From: Peptococcaceae bacterium BICA1-7
Lineage (GTDB): Bacteria; Bacillota; Desulfotomaculia; Desulfotomaculales; Desulfocucumaceae
Direction: 5' to 3'
DNA length: 64,000 nucleotides
Assembly: GCA_000802095.1 (NCBI GenBank)
Contig: JUEB01000029.1
Location: 62,001-126,000, forward strand
Shown: positions 32,998-41,452 of the stretch, piece by piece
How the letters are laid out: every line of letters begins with the position of its first letter
How positions within the stretch are numbered: the first letter of the stretch is position 1
Position numbers and translations under genes: made by a program
The notes under the pieces: generated by a model
What the model was told of the DNA's origin: nothing
The model's database searches: none
Seen by the model: the letters and a program-made list of their open reading frames with translations, nothing else

Positions 32998-34195
32998 ACA
33001 GATTAAATTCGGGGATTGGGGATTGACCTATCAAGTAAGAACGGCTCAGCAACTGGGCGGCATGGAGCACAGGCATGTCCTGGTTTTTTAGCCCCCTGCG
33101 CAGCTGCATTATGCAGGAGGGGCAAACGGTGGCGGCGCACTGCGCTCCGGAGGACAGTATCTGTCCAGTGTATTTCTGCAGTATCCGGGAGCTGATTGAT
33201 TTCTGTTTAATAGAAAAGGAACCCCCGCCTCCGCAGCAGGAACCCCCCCCAGGTATTTCCACCAGGCTTAATCCGGGGATATTGCCCAAAATCTGGTGCA
33301 GGTGGTCCTCCAACTTTCTGCCGTGCCTTAAGTGACAGGGGTAGTGGCAGGCAACAGACTGACTTATTTCTATGGCGGGCCTGGCAGGGTTTAGCACCTT
33401 GACCAGGAATTCGCAGAATTCATAAACCGGCTGGGCATCACCGGCCAGCCCCTGCCCGGTAAGGTGGTGGCTGCAGGATGAGCAGTCGGTGATCAGAGCA
33501 TCTAGTTTATAGGCCTGGTATAACCGGCGGTTGACCTCCAGTGTTTTTTTGGCGGCGGCGGCCTCGCCTTCGGCGGCAAGAGGCAGGCCGCAGCAGGCAA
33601 AAGGCGGGGTTACTACCTCGCAGCCCAGGTGTGTAAGAACATTAACCACGCTGACGGCCACTTCGGGAAGAAGGTAATTGGTGGCACAGCCCAGGAAATA
33701 GCCCACTCTCATAAGGGGTTTCTTTTTTTGGGGGAGGGTTATTGGGCTAATCTGATGGCGGGCAGGCCTGCCGGTAAGAGGGGTCCCCCCGGCCATACCT
33801 CTGAATAGTGATGCAAATCCGGGCAGCCTGCCCAGAAGGGGCATCTGTGTAAAAAAGCTCCTGTACATAAACCTGTATGGGCTGTAGTGGCGGTAGGAGG
33901 CTGCCGCCTCCCGGGCAGCCGTAATAATGCCGTCCACCGGCAGTCCCGAGGGGCACTGGGCAGAGCAGGCCCCGCATACCAGGCACAGTGACAGTATCTC
34001 TTCTGCGCGGGGGCCTGGAGGAACCTCACCTCTGGCTATCAGCCCGGCCAGGTATACCTTTCCCCTGGGAGAGGCCGGCTCCTTCCCCAATATGTCCAGC
34101 ACAGGACAGACGGACCGGCACTGCCCGCAGCGGACGCACTTGCTCTGATATTCTCTGATTATTACATTTCCCTGCATTACAGCCATCACTTTCAA
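32978..34195 (-). CDS. GlcF-type iron-sulfur subunit of a 2-hydroxyacid dehydrogenase
   Basis: A 405-residue cytoplasmic protein with two ferredoxin-type motifs (CVRCGQCRSVCP near residue 20 and CLVCGACSAQCP near 71) and two C-terminal CCG domains (CATNYL, ACCGLP, CSSC; then CHYPCH, SCCGGGG, CPSC). This is the layout of glycolate oxidase GlcF and of lactate dehydrogenase partners. It should take electrons from the FAD subunit encoded just upstream at 34473-35873 and pass them to quinone, ETF or another Fe-S carrier. The start is uncertain by a few codons because the ribosome binding site is weak. A repeat element separates it from its partner gene. Confidence 0.88.
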   Translation of the reverse strand: MKVMAVMQGNVIIREYQSKCVRCGQCRSVCPVLDILGKEPASPRGKVYLAGLIARGEVPPGPRAEEILSLCLVCGACSAQCPSGLPVDGIITAAREAAASYRHYSPYRFMYRSFFTQMPLLGRLPGFASLFRGMAGGTPLTGRPARHQISPITLPQKKKPLMRVGYFLGCATNYLLPEVAVSVVNVLTHLGCEVVTPPFACCGLPLAAEGEAAAAKKTLEVNRRLYQAYKLDALITDCSSCSHHLTGQGLAGDAQPVYEFCEFLVKVLNPARPAIEISQSVACHYPCHLRHGRKLEDHLHQILGNIPGLSLVEIPGGGSCCGGGGSFSIKQKSISSRILQKYTGQILSSGAQCAATVCPSCIMQLRRGLKNQDMPVLHAAQLLSRSYLIGQSPIPEFNLSILMTI

Positions 34196-34267
34196 TTCAA
34201 TAATTAAGACAGATACTATGCACCACGGATAAATAAAAACTGTATGCTATTCATGAATGTTTTTTTA

Positions 34268-34442
34268 AGCCACAGAGGACACAGAGGACACAGAGTTTTT
34301 TTTAAAACTTGCTTGAATGCATATAAGGTTTTATTAAATGGATTGAAAGGGTGCCAAAAACACTCTAATTCTCTTCTCTGACTCAGACCTGAGAGTATTA
34401 CTTAAGAGTAAATTCTCTGTGATCTCTGTGTCCTCTGTGGCT
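34268..34442. repeat. CACAGAGG MITE-like element, copy 1
   Basis: 175 bp bounded by inverted ends AGCCACAGAGGACACAGAG and its complement. Inside are CTTGCTTGAATGC, ATTAAATGGATTGAAAGG and a CAGACCTGAGAGT segment shared with the copies at 40533, 51069 and 60121. It sits between the glcD-type and glcF-type genes. Confidence 0.8.
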
Positions 34443-34472
34443 AAAAAGGACAAAAGGTTTCGGCTTTTTCAG

Positions 34473-35873
34473 CTAGAATATTTTGCCGGGGTTCATTATC
34501 CCCTTGGGGTCCAGGGCGTTTTTAATATTTTTCATTACGTTCACGGCATTTCCGTGCTCAGCCGGGGAATAGGCCGACCGCACCAGGCCCACCCCGTGCT
34601 CACCGGTGGTGGTTCCTCCAAGCTCAATGGCCAGACGGTGTATTCCGTCCACCACCAGGTCCAGTCTGTCTACCTCCCCTGGGTCGTCTGGATTTATAAT
34701 AAGGGCGGTGTGGATGTTGCCGTCCCCTATATGTCCGTATGATACCGCCGTTATGCTGTGTTTTTCGGAAAGCTGCTTTATTCCCCTGAGGGACTCTGCC
34801 ACCCTGTCCAGGGGAACACATATGTCTTCACCGGCAAATACCCGTGTGCCGTCGGGCTTAAGCCTTGCTGCGGCGGCGGCCACCACGCTTCTGCCCTGCC
34901 AGAGGGCCTTAACTCTTTCCGGGTCAGTGCTCCACTCAACCCCTGAAGCGCTTTTTTTCAGCAGCGAGGCAATCTCCCGTCCCTCCCACTCAATGGAGGC
35001 AGGGTTGCCATCCAGCTCAAAAATAAGTATAGCCTCGGCCGGGGGAAGGTTTATTTCCGGGCGGTACAGGTTTACCGCCCGGATGGCGGAGTGGTCCAGT
35101 ATTTCAACGGCCGAGGGGAGAATTCCGGCCCTATACACATCCAGCACCGCTCCGGGAGCCAGGTCCAGGTCGCTGAAGCAGGCCACGGCCAGTCCCCTGG
35201 CCCGGGGCCTGGGCCATACCCGGAGCCTTATCCGGGTGATTACCCCCAGGGTTCCCTCGGACCCCACAAAAAGCTTGGTCAGGTTGATACCGCTTACATT
35301 CTTGAGAGCCCGGCAGTTTGTCCCGCCGGTGGTGACTATTTCACCACCGGGCAGCACTACCTCCAGGCCAAGTATATACTGCTCGGTGACACCATACTTG
35401 ACTGCCCTCATGCCGCTGGAGTTATTGGCCACCATGCCTCCCAGGGTGCACATCCGGGTGCTTCCCGGGTCCGGAGGGAAAAAGAGCCCATATTGCTCCA
35501 GGTGATCGTTAAGCCGGGAGTGCACTACACCGGGCCGGGCCAGCACCTGCATATTGGGAGCGTCCACCTCTTCAATGGTGTTCCACGGTGAAAGGTCCAG
35601 CACTATGCCCCCCCTTACCGGGAGACAGCCACAGGTTTCCCCGCTGCCGGCCCCCCGGGGGGTAACCGGAATACTGTTATCGGAGGCCATTTTCATGATG
35701 GCGGAAACCTCGGCGGTGGAGCGGGGGAGCGCTACAACGTCCGGGCAGAAGCGATTCCGTGAGGATAGGAAGGAGCTGTCGTAGGAATAAAGCTTTAGCT
35801 CGGTCTCCTCATGGACTGTTCTGTCACGGCCCACAATTTTAATAATGGAATTTACCAGGTCTGTTTTTTTCAT
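34473..35873 (-). CDS. GlcD-type FAD-linked oxidase
   Basis: A 466-residue flavoprotein of the GlcD/D-lactate dehydrogenase family: FAD-binding domain at residues 1-220 with VTPRGAGSGETCG, PPDPGS, and GGMVANNSSG; C-terminal domain with SYGHIGDGNIHT and GGTTTGEHGVG; final NPGKIF. It oxidises a 2-hydroxyacid such as glycolate or D-lactate to the 2-oxoacid; substrate is not deducible. Electrons go to the GlcF-type subunit at 32978-34195. AGAGGTG precedes ATG 35873. The two genes would be one operon but for the repeat element between them, which may or may not stop transcription. Confidence 0.9.
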   Translation of the reverse strand: MKKTDLVNSIIKIVGRDRTVHEETELKLYSYDSSFLSSRNRFCPDVVALPRSTAEVSAIMKMASDNSIPVTPRGAGSGETCGCLPVRGGIVLDLSPWNTIEEVDAPNMQVLARPGVVHSRLNDHLEQYGLFFPPDPGSTRMCTLGGMVANNSSGMRAVKYGVTEQYILGLEVVLPGGEIVTTGGTNCRALKNVSGINLTKLFVGSEGTLGVITRIRLRVWPRPRARGLAVACFSDLDLAPGAVLDVYRAGILPSAVEILDHSAIRAVNLYRPEINLPPAEAILIFELDGNPASIEWEGREIASLLKKSASGVEWSTDPERVKALWQGRSVVAAAAARLKPDGTRVFAGEDICVPLDRVAESLRGIKQLSEKHSITAVSYGHIGDGNIHTALIINPDDPGEVDRLDLVVDGIHRLAIELGGTTTGEHGVGLVRSAYSPAEHGNAVNVMKNIKNALDPKGIMNPGKIF

Positions 35874-35910
35874 GGGGCACCTCTTTTATGGCAAATATGC
35901 ACTGCATCCC

Positions 35911-36017
35911 GGTCGGGAAACAGGAGCCAGGAGACAGATCCTCTAAGGTTAAAAAGCAACTCAATTTTCATCTTCTCTGGTGGCTTCCTTGGTGGACCCG
36001 GTGTCTGAAACTGTTCC
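35911..36017. repeat. GGTCGGGA/CAGGAG satellite with partial second arm
   Basis: GGTCGGGAAACAGGAGCC at 35911-35928, a GGAGACAG unit, then a TTTTCATCTTC and GGCTTCCTTGGTGG segment that matches the middle layer of the nested repeat at 40473-40780. The rest of 35874-36232 has a TATAAT-like box near 36191 and no other gene. Confidence 0.55.
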
Positions 36018-36232
36018 GGCAGAATGATTTTCAGTATACGTTTGTAAGCATTATATCACGGGTTGACTATCGTATAAATTGGTGGATGAAGGCCATAGGC
36101 TCCAGTTGTAGTGCTGGTGCTGTCAGCCTCACTGTCTTAAAATGTAAAGAATAGTTAAGAATTGCGAAAGGGTATAGTAAGCCTCCCACTTTATAATTTT
36201 AGCATAGATAAAAAAGTTCGGGAGGTAATAAA

Positions 36233-36424
36233 ATGATCTGGAAGTGCAGCAATTGCGGTTATAATATTGATGGCCCCGCTCCACCGGAGCAATGCCCGTC
36301 CTGCAATGAGAAGTGTCATTTTGTTGATGTATCCTGCTATATTCCCGACTGCGGAGGTTCCGGGGGAGGAACGCAGGATGAGAGGCTTACCAGGGTGCCG
36401 GAGGATACCAGGGGCAAGCCCTGA
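36233..36424 (+). CDS. Rubredoxin-like zinc/iron-ribbon protein
   Basis: A 63-residue protein. CSNCGY near the start and CPSC at residues 21-24 form the rubredoxin-type knuckles ([22 protein letters not shown]), as in rubrerythrin tails. Three more cysteines follow (Cys28, Cys35, Cys40) in [19 protein letters not shown], outside the usual fold. It may carry an Fe(SCys)4 centre for electron transfer. GGGAGGT precedes ATG 36233. The neighbours are on the opposite strand, so it is monocistronic. Confidence 0.75.
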   Translation: MIWKCSNCGYNIDGPAPPEQCPSCNEKCHFVDVSCYIPDCGGSGGGTQDERLTRVPEDTRGKP

Positions 36425-36441
36425 GTGATGCACAAGAAAGG

Positions 36442-37734
36442 TTAGGGGGGCCCTGCCTTTAAATATTTTTCAAAAAGCGTGCTTTTACGCATGACCAGTA
36501 TTTTGGGTTCCAGACTGCCCCTGGCGGAAAGGCGGCCGCTTCCTGCGGGGTGATAGATCTTTAGGATCAGTTCCTGGTAGGCGGATATCACCCTGCGCAG
36601 CGCCGGGGAGGGGATTTCAAGGGTCTTAAAGCCTATGGCGGAGGCGCCCCTGTGCAGGAGGGACACCCCTATGATGTATTCTGTCTCACTGAATCGGGGG
36701 TCCCTGCTGATCTGCCCGGCCAGGGCCGGAAGGGATCTTTTTAGCTCACCGGCTATCTTCACCCCTGTGGCTGCGGCCCGGGCTTCTCCCTTCAAAAGCT
36801 TTCTGATGAAATGGTTGTTAAGGTGAATCTCGCATACTTTTTCCCCATGCCTTAAAAGGCCGCCGCAGGGAAGTTCCGCACTGGGACCAGGGTAGCGCCT
36901 GGCTGCCAATCTGAATATGGTTGGGCTTTGGTCTGCACCGGTGACATTTTCAATCCGGAGCGCCATTCTGATTAAATAGTCCCAGGCCCGCCACCAAATA
37001 AGCAGCATTCGGTAAAAATAAGATTTCCTGGAATGTGTAAACTCCTTAAGAGGGGCTGTCCGATAGCCTCTTTTTTTTATTTCCTCCAGTATATCCGGCA
37101 GGGCATTCAGCATATTGCGGGGAGACCCTGCTGAGGCCCACGGCTGGGTGTCGCTGTCATGAAATACCAGAATTGATCCGTCAGATATTTTCTTCTTTAC
37201 TTTTTTTATAATTGCTTCCGGTGTTGACCCTTTGGCCCAGTCCCAGCTCATAAAGGACCACAGCACTGCTTTATAGCCCAGCGTAAGGCTGGCTGCAGGA
37301 TGGGAAAGGTTGAACAGACCCCAGGGGGGCCTAAAGGCGTTGGGGGAAAAGCCTGTAATTTCCTCTATGGCCCTAAAAGATTTTTTTATCTCCCTGATGG
37401 TGCCAAAGGGGCCCAGCAGCCAGTGGTTGCGGTGGCTGAAGCCGTGGCTGCCTACTTCATGGCCCTCAGCTATTATTCTTTTGACCAGATCGGGATATTT
37501 GCAGGCCTTTTCCCCCACCACGAAAAAGCAGGCCTTTACTCCGGCCTTATCCAGTATTTCCAGCACCCCCGGGGTGTACCGGGGGTCCGGGCCATCGTCG
37601 AAGGTCAGGCAGACTCTTTTGCCGGCCGGGAGGCGGCTTATTACCCCGAGGCTGCAAAGGCGGGCCAGGGCGGTGGGAATAACGGCATATAAGACCAGTG
37701 CCAGCGCCAGATATATTATTAAGTACCGGGACAT
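36442..37734 (-). CDS. Polysaccharide deacetylase with C-terminal YkoP-like domain
   Basis: A 430-residue protein: N-terminal membrane anchor (YLIIYLALALVLYAVIP), NodB domain at residues 40-240 with TFDDGPDP, SHGFSHRNH, FRPPWG and VFHDSD, then about 190 residues (from RKSYFYRMLLI) that resemble the YkoP region found attached to deacetylases in Bacillus, including CEIHLNNHF. The catalytic metal ligands are present. ATG 37734 is chosen because GGGGGTG lies eight bases upstream; ATG 37740 is the alternative. It is the second NodB protein in 7 kb. Substrate probably a cell-wall or exported glycan. Confidence 0.82.
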   Translation of the reverse strand: MSRYLIIYLALALVLYAVIPTALARLCSLGVISRLPAGKRVCLTFDDGPDPRYTPGVLEILDKAGVKACFFVVGEKACKYPDLVKRIIAEGHEVGSHGFSHRNHWLLGPFGTIREIKKSFRAIEEITGFSPNAFRPPWGLFNLSHPAASLTLGYKAVLWSFMSWDWAKGSTPEAIIKKVKKKISDGSILVFHDSDTQPWASAGSPRNMLNALPDILEEIKKRGYRTAPLKEFTHSRKSYFYRMLLIWWRAWDYLIRMALRIENVTGADQSPTIFRLAARRYPGPSAELPCGGLLRHGEKVCEIHLNNHFIRKLLKGEARAAATGVKIAGELKRSLPALAGQISRDPRFSETEYIIGVSLLHRGASAIGFKTLEIPSPALRRVISAYQELILKIYHPAGSGRLSARGSLEPKILVMRKSTLFEKYLKAGPP

Positions 37735-37768
37735 TGTCATGCACCCCCTTAAATTTTACCAAGAGCTT

Positions 37769-38947
37769 TTATAATAGACTATCCAGTGGAAAAACTGCGT
37801 AAAAAAGGGTCATCACCATAAGAATGCCCGCAGCCGCTATTAAAGCTGTTCCGGGGCCGGAACTGACGGCCAGGATTCCTCCCAGGGCAGGGCCAATAGT
37901 TATGCCGAGACCTTCCACAGTGGAAAATAATCCCCAGCCGGTGGCCTGTTGGTCCGGGGGAACAGCCCTGGACAGAAGGGTGTTCCAGGACGGCAGCACC
38001 GCGGCATAGGATAGGCCCATAACCAGCACCCATATTATGGCGTTGTGCCTGTTTCCGGCCAGAAGCAGGCCGGACAGGGCAGCAGAGGCGGTGAAAAAGG
38101 CGCAGGACAGCACCATTTGAGGCTTAAGACTGCTAACCAGCCTCCCCATGGGGAAAAGTGCCGCAACAGTTGCGGCGCCTCCTGCCAGGAGTAGAACTCC
38201 GTAATGCTTATGGCTCAGCCCAAGGTTATTGGTGGCAAATACAGGCAAAACCGGCAGTAGTATGCTGGCGGACAGTGTCTGTAAAAACATACCGGGCAGC
38301 AAAAAGAGGGTTAATATCCGGCCCGAAGTTACCTGCCTCAGTGCGGCCAGCACTGATTCGCGGGCATAGCTGCTTTCTCTGGAGCACGGTGGGGGAGGAC
38401 AGAACAGGGAGGCTGTCAGCGCCGCCAGAAGTGAGCAGAAGATAACGGCAAAGGCGGTGCCGTAGCCCCTGGAGATAAAAAAATTAATTCCGGCCAGACC
38501 TGCGCCGGCCCCGGAGAGCCAGGCGGTAAAAACAAGGCTCACCAGCAGAGGCCGGTTCTTTCGGTCTACCGGAGCCACTTCGGCAATTATGCTTACCCAC
38601 AGTGGAGAGAAGCCTGCCCCCATAAGGGCCGAGGCTGCTATTACCGGGAAAGGCCCCGGGAAGGAGCCGGCCACTGCCAGTGACAGCAGCCCCAGCGCGA
38701 GGCCTCCCTGCAGCACCACCCTTCCGCGCCTGTCGTAATACCAGCCCGCATGTATTTTGAGAATATTTTCCGTAAGAAAATGGGCTGAGGCGGCAATTCC
38801 TGCTGCGGCCACGGTCAGTCCCGGGAATTCCGAGGAGTACAGGGGAAGGTAGGTGAGGAAATAGGCCCCCCTGGAGAACTCGGCCAGAAAAAGGACTGCT
38901 GCCAGTGTGTAATCCCTGGCTGACAGCCCATACAGCGAATGCTTCAC
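37769..38947 (-). CDS. Major facilitator superfamily permease
   Basis: A 392-residue protein with twelve hydrophobic segments. The loop between helices 2 and 3 has GWYYDRRGRVVLQ, matching the MFS motif GxxxDRxGRR. No large hydrophilic domain. It starts with GTG behind GGAAGG. The deacetylase gene begins 35 bp after its stop on the same strand, so the two may be cotranscribed and the permease may export a glycolipid, drug or sugar; substrate is not deducible. Confidence 0.85.
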   Translation of the reverse strand: MKHSLYGLSARDYTLAAVLFLAEFSRGAYFLTYLPLYSSEFPGLTVAAAGIAASAHFLTENILKIHAGWYYDRRGRVVLQGGLALGLLSLAVAGSFPGPFPVIAASALMGAGFSPLWVSIIAEVAPVDRKNRPLLVSLVFTAWLSGAGAGLAGINFFISRGYGTAFAVIFCSLLAALTASLFCPPPPCSRESSYARESVLAALRQVTSGRILTLFLLPGMFLQTLSASILLPVLPVFATNNLGLSHKHYGVLLLAGGAATVAALFPMGRLVSSLKPQMVLSCAFFTASAALSGLLLAGNRHNAIIWVLVMGLSYAAVLPSWNTLLSRAVPPDQQATGWGLFSTVEGLGITIGPALGGILAVSSGPGTALIAAAGILMVMTLFYAVFPLDSLL

Positions 38948-39217
38948 TTGATGATTCCTTCCAGGTTATTCCCTTTTTATTAACTATTAACATTTATTAT
39001 GGCTGTGATAGGGCTTTACTATGTATCAGGACTGTAAACCACCGGCCTGGGAGCTCCGGCCCAATTTGACGGTTCTGCCCAATAATGTCCTATTGTTGCA
39101 TTTTGCCCTGTTTTGCGGCAGCTCTGGCAAAAATTAAGCGTACCCACTATTTTGATTTATTGATAATATAGTTAATGTCGAAAGTTGTAAAATTAGATAG
39201 AAATATGGGAGGTTTCA

Positions 39218-40453
39218 ATGGTTAGGAAGACAAGACTTTATATGTTCTTTTTAGCACTGTGCATAGCTTTTATATGGTCTGTACCGGTTTATGCAAGCAG
39301 TGGAAGCCAGGATGTGCTGAAAGTGGGGAGCAATGGGGGTAGGGTTTGGGAGCTGCAGGGGGAGCTGCAGAGGAAGGGCTTTTTCCCGGCCTCAACAAAG
39401 CCCACAGGGTATTTCGGATGGATTACCTACGGAGCTGTCACAGCCCTGGAAAAAAAGCATGGCCTTCCGGCGGACGGCCAGGTGGGAGAGCGGGAATGGG
39501 AAGTACTGTATGGGAAAAGCTCTCGTGTGGTGATGGGTTATTACACTGTGGACTACCCCGGGGACAAGCTTTCCCATAATTCATACATAAATCATAGCCA
39601 GCTGGTTAATCAGCTGGGGATGTTTGATTTCTTTCTTGATGAAAAGGGTAATCTTAAGGGAACTCCCTCCTCCGGTGGGATGTCCGCCGCCAGGAGCAGG
39701 GGCTCCAAAAACCTTATGGTGGTGCATAACATTTCCGGGGGCATTGATGGCCGGGCCGCTTATCTGGCTTTGACTAACTACCGAACCAAAGTAGTTGACG
39801 GTATAATCGGGCAGATAGATAAAAATGGCTATGATGGAGTCAATATAGACCTGGAGGGGATACCTCCGGCGTACAAAAATCAGTATAATATGCTCCTGGA
39901 GGACCTGAGCAAAAAGCTCAAGGCCAGAGGAAAACTTCTGACTGTGGCCATTCCCGCCAAAACCTCCGATACCAGCAGCGCGTGGAACCAGGCCTATGAT
40001 TACAGAAATATAGGGCGTCTGGCGGATTATGTGGTTATAATGTCCTATGATGAGCACTGGATCACCGGATCTCCCGGCCCGGTGGCCTCCTTGCCCTGGG
40101 TGACTGCGGTGATGGAATATGCTGTAAAGACCATTCCCTCCCACAAAGTTTTAATGGGCATAGGCTGCTACGGGTACGACTGGCCCGCAGGGAAAACGGC
40201 GAGGGCCATCCGGTGGAAGGACATGCCGGGACTGACCCGGTACGGCAGTGTGCAGTGGGATAATTATAACAGTGTTCCCAAGCTTACGTACTGGCAAAAC
40301 GGCGTCAAACACCAGGTGTGGTATGAAAATAGCTACAGCCTGAGTATTAAGCTGGGGCTGGTTGAAAAATACAATCTGGGAGGCATAGCCATATGGCGGC
40401 TTGGGTTTGAGGACAGCTCCTTCTGGGATACCGTGTCAAAGCGGCTTAAATAG
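39218..40453 (+). CDS. Secreted GH18 peptidoglycan hydrolase with PG-binding domain
   Basis: A 411-residue exported protein: signal peptide (residues 1-27, ending VYAS), PG_binding_1 repeat (residues 33-95, LKVGSNGGRVWELQGELQ to YGAVTALEKKHGL), then a GH18 catalytic domain with the DxxDxDxE-type signature as YDGVNIDLEG near residue 206-215. Related proteins (YdhD, SleL/YaaH) cleave spore cortex or cell-wall glycan. AGGAGGT-like GGGAGGT precedes ATG 39218. The 270 bp before it contain no gene. Monocistronic; a role in sporulation or germination is inferred from family. Confidence 0.88.
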   Translation: MVRKTRLYMFFLALCIAFIWSVPVYASSGSQDVLKVGSNGGRVWELQGELQRKGFFPASTKPTGYFGWITYGAVTALEKKHGLPADGQVGEREWEVLYGKSSRVVMGYYTVDYPGDKLSHNSYINHSQLVNQLGMFDFFLDEKGNLKGTPSSGGMSAARSRGSKNLMVVHNISGGIDGRAAYLALTNYRTKVVDGIIGQIDKNGYDGVNIDLEGIPPAYKNQYNMLLEDLSKKLKARGKLLTVAIPAKTSDTSSAWNQAYDYRNIGRLADYVVIMSYDEHWITGSPGPVASLPWVTAVMEYAVKTIPSHKVLMGIGCYGYDWPAGKTARAIRWKDMPGLTRYGSVQWDNYNSVPKLTYWQNGVKHQVWYENSYSLSIKLGLVEKYNLGGIAIWRLGFEDSSFWDTVSKRLK

Positions 40454-40472
40454 CTATGGGGCTGATTTCTCA

Positions 40473-40780
40473 GGTCGGAATACAGTAGCCAGGAGCCGGC
40501 CACCAAGGAGAATGAAAATAGGGTCCCTTTTTAGCCACAGAGGACACAGAGATCACAGAGAATTTGCTCTCAGGCAGTACTCTCAGGTCTGAACCCTATA
40601 TATAGAAGTTCTTTCACCCAACCCATTTTAATAAAAACCTATTAAAACATTCAAGCAGGGCTTAAAAACCTCTGTGTCCTCTGTGTCCTCTGTGGTTTAA
40701 AAAAGTACCCAATTTCATCTTCCTTGGTGGCCGTATTAGGCGTCCCGGTGGTCTGAATTCTGGCTTCTGGTTTCCCTGCC
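40473..40780. repeat. Three-layer nested inverted repeat containing MITE copy 2
   Basis: Outer layer: GGTCGGAATACAG with AGCCAGGAGCC (40473-40498) against TCTGAATTCTGG and TTCCCTGCC (to 40780). Middle layer: GGCCACCAAGGAGAATGAAA (40498-40517) against its near complement at 40712-40732. Inner layer: the CACAGAGG element at 40533-40696, in the orientation opposite to copy 1 and with the same interior. Confidence 0.75.
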
Positions 40781-40793
40781 TGTGATGCGGCTT

Positions 40794-40937
40794 TTAATCT
40801 TTTCTGGATACGGCCAGCAGGTATACCTCTCCCTTTGGGCTTTGGCTGTTCATGGTTTTTTCAGCCTGCAGCAGGTTATCCATCTGCTCTTTATCCAGCG
40901 GGGCTACTTCAAGGCCTTCAGTATTGATGTCAACCAT
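40794..40937 (-). CDS. Small hypothetical protein
   Basis: A 47-residue minus-strand protein beginning MVDINTEGLEVAPL and ending VYLLAVSRKD, with GGAGGGG ideally placed before ATG 40937. Charged, probably soluble, no cysteines. I do not recognise a family. It lies between the nested repeat and the divergent feoAB promoter. Confidence 0.6.
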   Translation of the reverse strand: MVDINTEGLEVAPLDKEQMDNLLQAEKTMNSQSPKGEVYLLAVSRKD

Positions 40938-40994
40938 TTTTTCCCCTCCTGTTTTTAGATGTTTTTTATTATTACCCCACAGCCTGATAATTTA

Positions 40995-41024
40995 TTGATT
41001 TTTAACACGGAACTGGCATATAAT
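40995..41024 (+). promoter_or_regulatory. feoAB promoter with possible Fur site
   Basis: TTGATT (40995-41000), 18-bp spacer, TATAAT (41019-41024). GATGATAACGG directly downstream resembles part of a Fur box (GATAAT units), suggesting iron control; this operator is only partial. Confidence 0.5.
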
Positions 41025-41096
41025 TAGTTGATGATAACGGTTCTCTTTTTCATATTTGATAATGCCTTCCTATTGAAACAGGCTGGAGGGTTAGTA

Positions 41097-41354
41097 ATGA
41101 CTTTAGACAGCTCAAAAAGGGGACAGGTGATCAGAATAATCTCCCTTCCCGATGAAATGATCAGGGCTCAGGCCACACGTTTCGGCATTCCTGAGGGAAC
41201 AGTGGTTACTTGCCGGGAGGTTATACCCATGGGCCCGGTGGTGATTGGCAGGAACAGGCAGGAAATAGCTATAGGAAGAAACCTGGCCAAACTTATTGGC
41301 GTGGAGCCGGTGTGGTCCGGGGAGAAGGAATGCGCAGCGGCTGATCATCGGTGA
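41097..41354 (+). CDS. feoA: Ferrous iron transport protein A
   Basis: An 85-residue SH3-like protein that supports FeoB-driven ferrous iron uptake. It begins MTLDSSKRGQVIRIISLP and has the family ending with EIAIGRNLAKLIGVEP. ATG 41097 follows GGAGGG; in-frame ATG 41028 upstream would add 23 residues not expected in FeoA. feoB begins 98 bp later on the same strand. Confidence 0.85.
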   Translation: MTLDSSKRGQVIRIISLPDEMIRAQATRFGIPEGTVVTCREVIPMGPVVIGRNRQEIAIGRNLAKLIGVEPVWSGEKECAAADHR

Positions 41355-41452
41355 CCTTTGATTTTTAAAAGGGCTACTTTTTTTGTTTCCGGGTAAATAT
41401 TAATAGATCAATATTTAATGGACAAATACCAGGCAAGGAAGGGGTACTGTAT

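Noticed and set aside
34268-34442. CACAGAGGA units as a possible CRISPR array
   Set aside because: Units are adjacent without regular unique spacers and occur as inverted ends, so it is a palindromic repeat element.
34606-35505. 299-codon open frame antisense to the GlcD-type gene
   Set aside because: Low-complexity Ser/Pro-rich shadow of a GC-rich gene; the opposite strand encodes a complete conserved enzyme.
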